NCBI GenBank assembly: GCA_902470405.1
Contig: CABRGJ010000014.1
Location: 1 to 10,147 of the forward strand
Length of the DNA: 10,147 nucleotides
From: an uncultured Eggerthella sp.
Lineage (GTDB): Bacteria > Actinomycetota > Coriobacteriia > Coriobacteriales > Eggerthellaceae
Reading direction: 5' to 3'
In this document: piece after piece, positions 6,543 through 10,147 of the stretch
Layout: each line of letters begins with the position of its first letter
How positions within the stretch are numbered: position 1 is the stretch's first letter
Notes under the pieces: generated by a model
Database searches by the model: none
What the model was told of the DNA's origin: nothing
Seen by the model: only the letters and a program-made list of their open reading frames with translations
Program-made: the position numbers and the translations under genes

Positions 6543-7916
6543 CTAATCATCCGACCCTTTCTGGGTCTCCGTTCCGAGATATGAACGGAGGAAAGAGTCG
6601 TAACCACCCACATCGTTTCGCAGTTTCACGAATTGCTCATCTACCTGGGCGGAAGCTTGAGAATACGCATCGACAAGCGGTTGAGCGAACGTTTCTGGGC
6701 ACGATTTCGCGATCTCGACCGAATCACGATCAGCCTGGTTGTAAAGCTCGTTGTTCGACTCTGCGGTCTTACGGTCCTGGATCAGGATCGCTTCGTTGGA
6801 GAGTAAACCATACCCGATCTCCTCAAGACGTTTCGCAAGGTATTCTGAATAGACTGTGAAATCGCCATTGGGGAATCGCGCGATGATCTCATTCAAGGCA
6901 GTTTGTGCTTCTTCGAGCTTCGTGCGCGCTTCTGTGAGCCATTCGGTAGACTGAGCAACCGTTTCCGGCGAGGTCTGCTTGACCGTTATGGCAGCTTGGG
7001 CCAGCAGATACTGCGCATCATCGATATTTGTTTTTATGAGATTCATGCCGTCCATGGATCTCTTCGCATCGATATCGATCGTAAGTTTCTCATTTGCAAG
7101 TTCGAACATTGTTTCACGTGAAACAATCGCATTGTAAGCACTTTGGGCCGCCTCCTTATCCGCGCTGGTGCCTTCTATAGCCTCATCAGCGCGAATGGCA
7201 TATTTTTTGGCCTTTTCTAGCGCGTCGACGGCAGAGGGGATCTGAGCCTGTAGCTGCTCAGCGCGGGCGACCGTGTCATCTTCGAAAGGCTGTACGAAAA
7301 ACTCGTCTATGGCTACGAGTGTCTTATCGCTCTCTTCGATGTACGAACATGCCTCTTCGATTAACTCACGATTCGAACGATTCTTCTCGTATTCCTGATA
7401 AAGCCACATGCCGACAAGCGCAGCAAGTACTACTGCCACCACGATGACCAATGCGATGCTGATAATCCGGCTGCGCATGCGTCGCTTCTGTCTACGAGCG
7501 ACCTCTTCATACGCCTCGGCACTAAACCCTGAAGCGTTGGGAAGAAAGGGGGTTTCCTCATGTCCCCGCCCGAAGCGCTTCTGCTTAGGCTGAGCATGCT
7601 TTCCTTGCATCTTGCCTGATGGTCTGGCCGTTTGCGACGTTCCGGGGTCTTTTTGATCGCCCGATCGCGCCTCTTGTGCAAGCGCGTCCTTCAGTGCTGT
7701 GTTCTCACCGCTGCCAAGCGCCATGGAAGCGCCAAAGCCTTCGTAGCTACCTTTGTTCTTCGAACGAAAACGTGAGAGAAAACCACGCTTTCCTGCTGAT
7801 GGAGCAGTGGATTTCTTATCCAACACATTGAAGGAGATCTCGTTGGGACGACCCTGCGAGAATTCAACAACATGAAGAGAATCTTGCTCGGTATGTTTAA
7901 GCTTGGATTTCTTCAA
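6543..7916 (-). CDS. Single-span membrane protein with helical, probably coiled-coil, C-terminal domain, unknown function
   Basis: I do not recognise a family for this 457-residue protein. The first 140 residues are hydrophilic, basic and low in complexity and look disordered. A cluster of arginine and lysine (141-150) precedes one strong transmembrane helix (about 151-173), which predicts a cytoplasmic N-terminus and an exported C-terminus. Residues 180-450 are Ala/Glu/Lys-rich and helical in character, suggestive of a coiled-coil or helical bundle. The start is a TTG at 7914-7916 inside the end of dinG. It overlaps dinG by 20 bases and has only a weak SD-like GGACGAG upstream, consistent with translational coupling. 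The next in-frame candidates are GTG (residue 31) and TTG (32), and the first ATG is at residue 65; all of these would cut into the N-terminal region. A perfect parS site is embedded in codons 264-270. Confidence 0.8.
   Translation of the reverse strand: MKKSKLKHTEQDSLHVVEFSQGRPNEISFNVLDKKSTAPSAGKRGFLSRFRSKNKGSYEGFGASMALGSGENTALKDALAQEARSGDQKDPGTSQTARPSGKMQGKHAQPKQKRFGRGHEETPFLPNASGFSAEAYEEVARRQKRRMRSRIISIALVIVVAVVLAALVGMWLYQEYEKNRSNRELIEEACSYIEESDKTLVAIDEFFVQPFEDDTVARAEQLQAQIPSAVDALEKAKKYAIRADEAIEGTSADKEAAQSAYNAIVSRETMFELANEKLTIDIDAKRSMDGMNLIKTNIDDAQYLLAQAAITVKQTSPETVAQSTEWLTEARTKLEEAQTALNEIIARFPNGDFTVYSEYLAKRLEEIGYGLLSNEAILIQDRKTAESNNELYNQADRDSVEIAKSCPETFAQPLVDAYSQASAQVDEQFVKLRNDVGGYDSFLRSYLGTETQKGSDD
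7108..7127. promoter_or_regulatory. parS: parS centromere site (ParB binding site)
   Basis: A perfect 20-bp palindrome contains the 16-base sequence TGTTTCACGTGAAACA at 7110-7125. This is an exact match to the consensus parS site bound by ParB/Spo0J in chromosome segregation (TGTTNCACGTGAAACA in Bacillus subtilis, conserved across many phyla). It lies within the coding sequence of the single-span membrane protein and encodes I-V-S-R-E-T. Intragenic location is normal for parS. Such sites cluster around the chromosomal replication origin, so the window is probably origin-proximal. ParB would load here and spread over the neighbouring genes. No second full site was seen in the window. Confidence 0.9.
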
Positions 7917-10147
7917 TGATCTCGTCCATCGTTAGCGTAACAATATTCTTGGTGGGTAAAGAATTGAGGAACTTCTTCCCGTAATACTTCGTGAGCAAGC
8001 GTTTGTCCGCCAGAACAACGATGCCTTTATCTGAAGAAGTGCGGATGAGACGCCCTACCGCCTGCTTGATCGCAATGACCGCCTGAGGCAACGAATAGTG
8101 GGCCCAGGCGCGCGGATCATGAAGCTCGCGCTCACATGAGAGCGGATCTGTCGGCAGGCCGAACGGTAATTTGGGAATGACCACGCCTTTCAACGTAGCG
8201 CCTGGTGCATCAAAACCTTCCCAGAAGCTTTTAAGGGCAAAGAGGCTGAGGTGCTCATCCTTTAAGAAATCATCGCGAAGGCCCTTTACCGATACGCCCC
8301 ACTTCTGACAAACAAGTCGAAGTCCTGCTGCTTTGATCTGCGGATTCACTCCATCGAAACAACGCTCCATCTCTTTTCGATTCGTGAAGAGCGTCAGCAT
8401 CGATCCGTTCTGCGCCACATGCAAACGCGCAAGGAAGTTCTCAAGTGTCGGCAAATACGCCGCATCTTGCGGCTCAGGCATATCGCTTGGCAGATAGACG
8501 CGCATATTCGTATCAAAATCATAGCTCGACTCGATCTGTAGCGCCTCTGCACGCGAGTCATCGCCCTCATTCAGACCGACCGCTGCTTCGAACGACTCGA
8601 ACGAATCGTCAACGGCAAGCGTTGCAGAAGCATAGACGACCGTGTCTGTTTCTGTATAAAACGTTTCGTTCAGGTTCTCTCCAACATTGAGCGGTTGAGA
8701 CAAGAACGTATCTTTCATCTGGTCCTTCGTCCGATTAAGACGTACCGAATAAACTCGATTCTCTGTATTAGTGAAGAAGATGACATCCACCGCTTCATAC
8801 AGTTCTCGTAACTCGAGCGCTAAGAGAGCGATCTCGCGCTGCGCAGCAGAAGAATGTTCGAACTCTTCAAAATAAGCCACCAGATCGCGAATAGCTTTGA
8901 TGAGCTTCTCGAGCGTATCCTGCATAGACCTTGCGCAGCTACATACACCCTGAAATACTGAACTTGCCCGAATCTCATCGTTGAGCCATAAGTCGAGGTA
9001 TTCGTAACCCTGGTTCTTCTTACGCGTGTCGAAGTAGAGCAAGTCCTTCACGCTCAAACAATACTCTTCAGCGGCGATAGCAAACGCCACGCCTGCATTG
9101 CGCGTCTTCGAGATAAGCGTGGAAAGCAGCGTTCTCGCCTCTTCGACCACATCGATACGCTCCGCGCGAATGAGTGGATTGTGGCGGGCAGATTCCGAGG
9201 TCAAACGACGAATGATGGCTTTGATCGTATCGGAAGAAAGACCCGTTGAAAATGCGCGGCGTGCTTCATCCTCTGCGTTATGAGCCTCATCGACCACCCA
9301 ATAACGAATGGGAGGAAGAAGGCCATGGTCGAAGCGCGCGTTCCAATACAGAAGGCTATGATTCGTAACTACGATATCGCATTTCTGGGCACGTTCGCGA
9401 GCGCCGTGCACGAAACAGGATTTGCCAAAATAGGGACATTTCCTGCGTAAACACTCCGTACTGGTGGACGTGATGCTATAACGTGGCAGTGCACGAAAAT
9501 TCAATTTGAGACCATCGATGTCGTCGTAGTCGGTCTGTTCAATGAACGAGAGCAACGTGGCAAGTGCGGGTGTTTGATCGACCATCTGGTTGTTCACCAG
9601 AAATTGGCGAGGTCCTTGTGCGTCGATGCGTTCAACCTTACGCAAGCAAGGATAATGCGTAAAACCTTTCAATGACGCGAAGGAGATCCCAAGCGCCTCT
9701 TGCAAGAGCGGTAATTCTTTGTTCACCAGCTGATCGAGCAAGGTATTCGTCTTCGTCGCAACACCTGTGGTCACGCCGTTTTCCTTTGCGAGCAGAGCAA
9801 ATGGTAAAAGATAGGCCATCGATTTGCCAACGCCCGTGCCCGCTTCGATCACCACATTCTGACCGAGTCGCAAGGCGCGTTGCACCGAAAGCGCCATGAG
9901 CTTTTGCGGCTCGCGCGTTTTATAATCGGTGTAAAGCTGGCCAATGACTCCGTCTGGTTCAAAAGCGCCGATAAGCTCTTCATCGCTTACGAAACGCAAG
10001 GGATGTTCAGTGTCTTTTGCCTGTTCATCATTGTTTTCTGTGAAACATTCGACCGTGGCTTCTTCGATGGATAGCGCTTGATCATCCCCAGAGATAACAC
10101 TATCGAGTTCAAGCTGTGCACGTCGAGACTTCGGCCGAGAATATGCT
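7897..10147 (-). CDS. dinG: DinG-type (XPD/Rad3-like) iron-sulfur ATP-dependent DNA helicase, N-terminus outside window
   Basis: This is a superfamily 2, 5'-3' DNA helicase of the DinG/XPD type, expected to resolve structures such as R-loops and to act in repair. Numbering from the TTG at 9999, the sequence shows Walker A EAGTGVGKS (52-60), four iron-sulfur cysteines C118, C183, C188 and C195 spaced almost as in E. coli DinG, the DEAH box (237-240) within VVDEAHN, motif YASAT (456-460), FWEGFDAPG (592-600) and motif VI QAVGRLIR (646-653). All core motifs appear intact. The frame stays open for a further 49 codons to the right edge with no stop, no ATG/GTG/TTG and no SD before the TTG at 9999, so the true start is probably outside the window. 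Gram-positive relatives often carry an N-terminal DnaQ-like exonuclease domain, which cannot be seen here. It is the first visible gene of the minus-strand group. Confidence 0.93.
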   Translation of the reverse strand, partial: AYSRPKSRRAQLELDSVISGDDQALSIEEATVECFTENNDEQAKDTEHPLRFVSDEELIGAFEPDGVIGQLYTDYKTREPQKLMALSVQRALRLGQNVVIEAGTGVGKSMAYLLPFALLAKENGVTTGVATKTNTLLDQLVNKELPLLQEALGISFASLKGFTHYPCLRKVERIDAQGPRQFLVNNQMVDQTPALATLLSFIEQTDYDDIDGLKLNFRALPRYSITSTSTECLRRKCPYFGKSCFVHGARERAQKCDIVVTNHSLLYWNARFDHGLLPPIRYWVVDEAHNAEDEARRAFSTGLSSDTIKAIIRRLTSESARHNPLIRAERIDVVEEARTLLSTLISKTRNAGVAFAIAAEEYCLSVKDLLYFDTRKKNQGYEYLDLWLNDEIRASSVFQGVCSCARSMQDTLEKLIKAIRDLVAYFEEFEHSSAAQREIALLALELRELYEAVDVIFFTNTENRVYSVRLNRTKDQMKDTFLSQPLNVGENLNETFYTETDTVVYASATLAVDDSFESFEAAVGLNEGDDSRAEALQIESSYDFDTNMRVYLPSDMPEPQDAAYLPTLENFLARLHVAQNGSMLTLFTNRKEMERCFDGVNPQIKAAGLRLVCQKWGVSVKGLRDDFLKDEHLSLFALKSFWEGFDAPGATLKGVVIPKLPFGLPTDPLSCERELHDPRAWAHYSLPQAVIAIKQAVGRLIRTSSDKGIVVLADKRLLTKYYGKKFLNSLPTKNIVTLTMDEIIEEIQA

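Overview
The window is about 10.1 kb of bacterial chromosome of roughly balanced base composition. Coding density is high, and no RNA gene, insertion sequence or CRISPR array was recognised. Gene style points to an actinobacterium of the Coriobacteriia, perhaps an Eggerthellales member with unusually low GC content. The signs are a DUF5679-type zinc ribbon of 50 residues, a DinG-type helicase, a large FtsX permease and long acidic Ala/Glu/Pro-rich inserts. This assignment is inference, not a database match.

Layout. Positions 1-1692 (+) hold the C-terminal part of a two-domain FtsX-type ABC permease that enters from the left. A short intergenic region with a good -10 box, bracketed by a perfect 9-bp inverted repeat, precedes a small alarmone synthetase of 251 residues (1789-2544, +). 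A strong hairpin terminator (2603-2626) lies between this gene and a convergent 50-residue zinc ribbon gene (2650-2802, -). The zinc ribbon gene has a leader that could fold in two competing ways. The remaining genes are also on the minus strand. They are a 1155-residue membrane protein built on an M28 metallopeptidase fold (2916-6383), a 457-residue single-span membrane protein (6543-7916) and a DinG-type helicase (7897 to beyond 10147). In transcription order they read dinG, single-span protein, M28-like protein, zinc ribbon. The first two overlap by 20 bases, and no terminator was seen before 2626, so all four could share transcripts.

Most notable points. (1) A perfect 16-bp parS sequence for the chromosome-partition protein ParB sits inside the 457-residue gene and suggests that this region is near the replication origin. 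(2) The M28-like protein has its catalytic fold split by two transmembrane hairpins and an insert of roughly 750 residues. By manual alignment it has lost three of five metal-ligand positions, so it may be a non-catalytic scaffold. (3) The dinG reading frame stays open to the window edge, so the apparent TTG start at 9999 is probably internal. The partial genes at both edges limit what can be said about the permease's first half and the helicase's N-terminus.
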